A stretch of 6,028 nucleotides of DNA from an uncultured Clostridia bacterium (GTDB lineage: Bacteria > Bacillota > Clostridia > HGM11327), in assembly GCA_905210525.1 (NCBI GenBank), contig CAJLXE010000106.1, forward strand, positions 1 to 6,028, written 5' to 3'. Shown piece after piece: positions 5,229 to 6,028 of this stretch (the first letter of the stretch is position 1; each line of letters opens with the position of its first letter). The position numbers were made by a program, and so were the translations under genes. The notes beneath the pieces were generated by a model. That model was not told the DNA's origin, searched no databases, and saw only the letters and a program-made list of their open reading frames with translations.

Positions 5229-6028
5229 TCAATACAGCTTTATGCTTTTTAATATTACCTCATCGCGTGCGGACGTAATGCAAAGCTCCCATTCACCCGA
5301 ATATTTTGCGTCACCGCCGAGTATGCATATTTTTTTGTGCCCTATGCAGGTTCCGGCGTAACATGACGAGTAGTACGTCGGTTCGTTGCGCTTTCTTATT
5401 ATGAAGCTTTCAACCCTTTGCCCTTGGGTTATGTCTTCTTCTATTACTATGTAGTTGACCTCTTTGTCTGGAGCGCACTTTATTCTGTACTTGGGTTGGA
5501 ACGGCATGGAATCCTTTTCGTACTCTATTTGGGCAGGTATTTCGGTGCCGAATCTGCTGTCGAGCATAGCTTTGAATTCTTTGAGTCTTTGCACGTCTGC
5601 CTCATCAAATCTGCCTTGTCTGTTCGGCGGAATGTTAAGATTAAGGCAGGCGTTTGTTCCTACGCTTGAAACGTATATATCAAACAGCCTTTCAAGACTG
5701 TGCGGCGGTCTGTTTTCGTGCCAGAACCATTCGGGCCCCTTAATGGAGGTGTCAACCTCGGACGGTACGAATGCCAGCCCCTCGGAATACATTATTTTTG
5801 ATATTGAGCCTATGTCGTCCTGAGAATTGTACAGGTATTCCACCTTACCGCAATCTGCAAGAGGAGCCTTGCCCGTCTGCTTTTCCGCAAGATAACACAT
5901 TTCACCCGGAACTACCGACCATTCAGCTGTTCTTGCTTGGCCTGCCTCGTTGCCGCACCAGCGCACATCGGGACCGCAGACATTCAAAACCGCATTCGGC
6001 TGCAATTTACGCAGCACTGCATAGTAGC
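5229..6028 (-). CDS. GH29 alpha-L-fucosidase, C-terminal part (cut by window edge)
   Basis: This is the last 265 residues of a glycoside hydrolase family 29 enzyme, which releases alpha-linked L-fucose from glycans. The gene continues upstream beyond 6028: the frame is open with YYAVLRKLQPNAV before any credible start, and the GTG at 6015-6017 lies inside that conserved stretch. The visible part begins at the end of the catalytic barrel, with GPDVRWCGNEAG, PSEVDTSI, GPEWFWHEN and CLNLNIPPNRQGRFDEADVQRLKEF. A C-terminal beta-rich domain follows from about residue 155. The Glu of GNEAG (codon 5946-5948) sits where the acid/base of GH29-B enzymes lies by my recall of the Bifidobacterium AfcB spacing. 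This suggests specificity for alpha-1,3/1,4-fucose on branched, Lewis-type glycans. The nucleophile Asp (WFDG) is outside the window. No signal peptide can be judged. The gene is convergent with the pfl cluster and unrelated to it by position. Confidence 0.92.
   Translation of the reverse strand, partial: YYAVLRKLQPNAVLNVCGPDVRWCGNEAGQARTAEWSVVPGEMCYLAEKQTGKAPLADCGKVEYLYNSQDDIGSISKIMYSEGLAFVPSEVDTSIKGPEWFWHENRPPHSLERLFDIYVSSVGTNACLNLNIPPNRQGRFDEADVQRLKEFKAMLDSRFGTEIPAQIEYEKDSMPFQPKYRIKCAPDKEVNYIVIEEDITQGQRVESFIIRKRNEPTYYSSCYAGTCIGHKKICILGGDAKYSGEWELCITSARDEVILKSIKLY

Noticed and set aside
6015..6017. GTG as the start of the fucosidase
   Set aside because: The frame remains open to the window edge and the residues before it (YYA) fit the conserved GH29 context, so the gene is simply cut off.

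Overview
The window reads as chromosomal DNA from a strictly anaerobic, low-to-moderate GC Clostridia-type Firmicute, probably gut-associated. This is inferred from purine-rich Shine-Dalgarno sites, heavy use of ATA and AGA codons, a clostridial-type pyruvate formate-lyase, the small ProX-type prolyl-tRNA deacylase, and an alpha-L-fucosidase. I cannot name a genus from the sequence alone.

Layout: positions 1-313 hold no gene but are crowded with inverted repeats. Two identical extended -10 boxes lie on either side of a run of five hairpins. The first gene (314-917) encodes an HD-domain phosphohydrolase. It is interrupted by an apparent one-base insertion near 641-644, so it reads as two overlapping frames. 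Three bases later comes a YbaK/ProX-family prolyl-tRNA deacylase (921-1403), probably in the same transcript.

Positions 1404-1672 are gene-free. They carry a good sigma-A-type promoter (TTGATT, 17 bp, TATAAT), a possible operator palindrome upstream of it, and a leader of about 128 nt. The leader can fold into two competing stems, one of which pairs with the pflB ribosome binding site. pflB (1673-3910) and its radical-SAM activase pflA (3946-4653) follow. Together they convert pyruvate and CoA to acetyl-CoA and formate under anoxia: PflA uses SAM and a [4Fe-4S] cluster to install the glycyl radical on Gly720 of PflB. A five-helix membrane protein of unknown function (4724-5155) follows, possibly by read-through from the pfl operon.

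A strong symmetrical terminator (5162-5205) separates these plus-strand genes from a convergent minus-strand gene (5229-6028) that runs off the right edge. It encodes the C-terminal part of a GH29 alpha-L-fucosidase, with a GNEAG motif matching the acid/base region of the GH29-B group.

The protein-coding content is mostly ordinary. The least explained parts are the hairpin array at 56-232 and the structured pflB leader. No CRISPR, transposase, tRNA or rRNA was seen.
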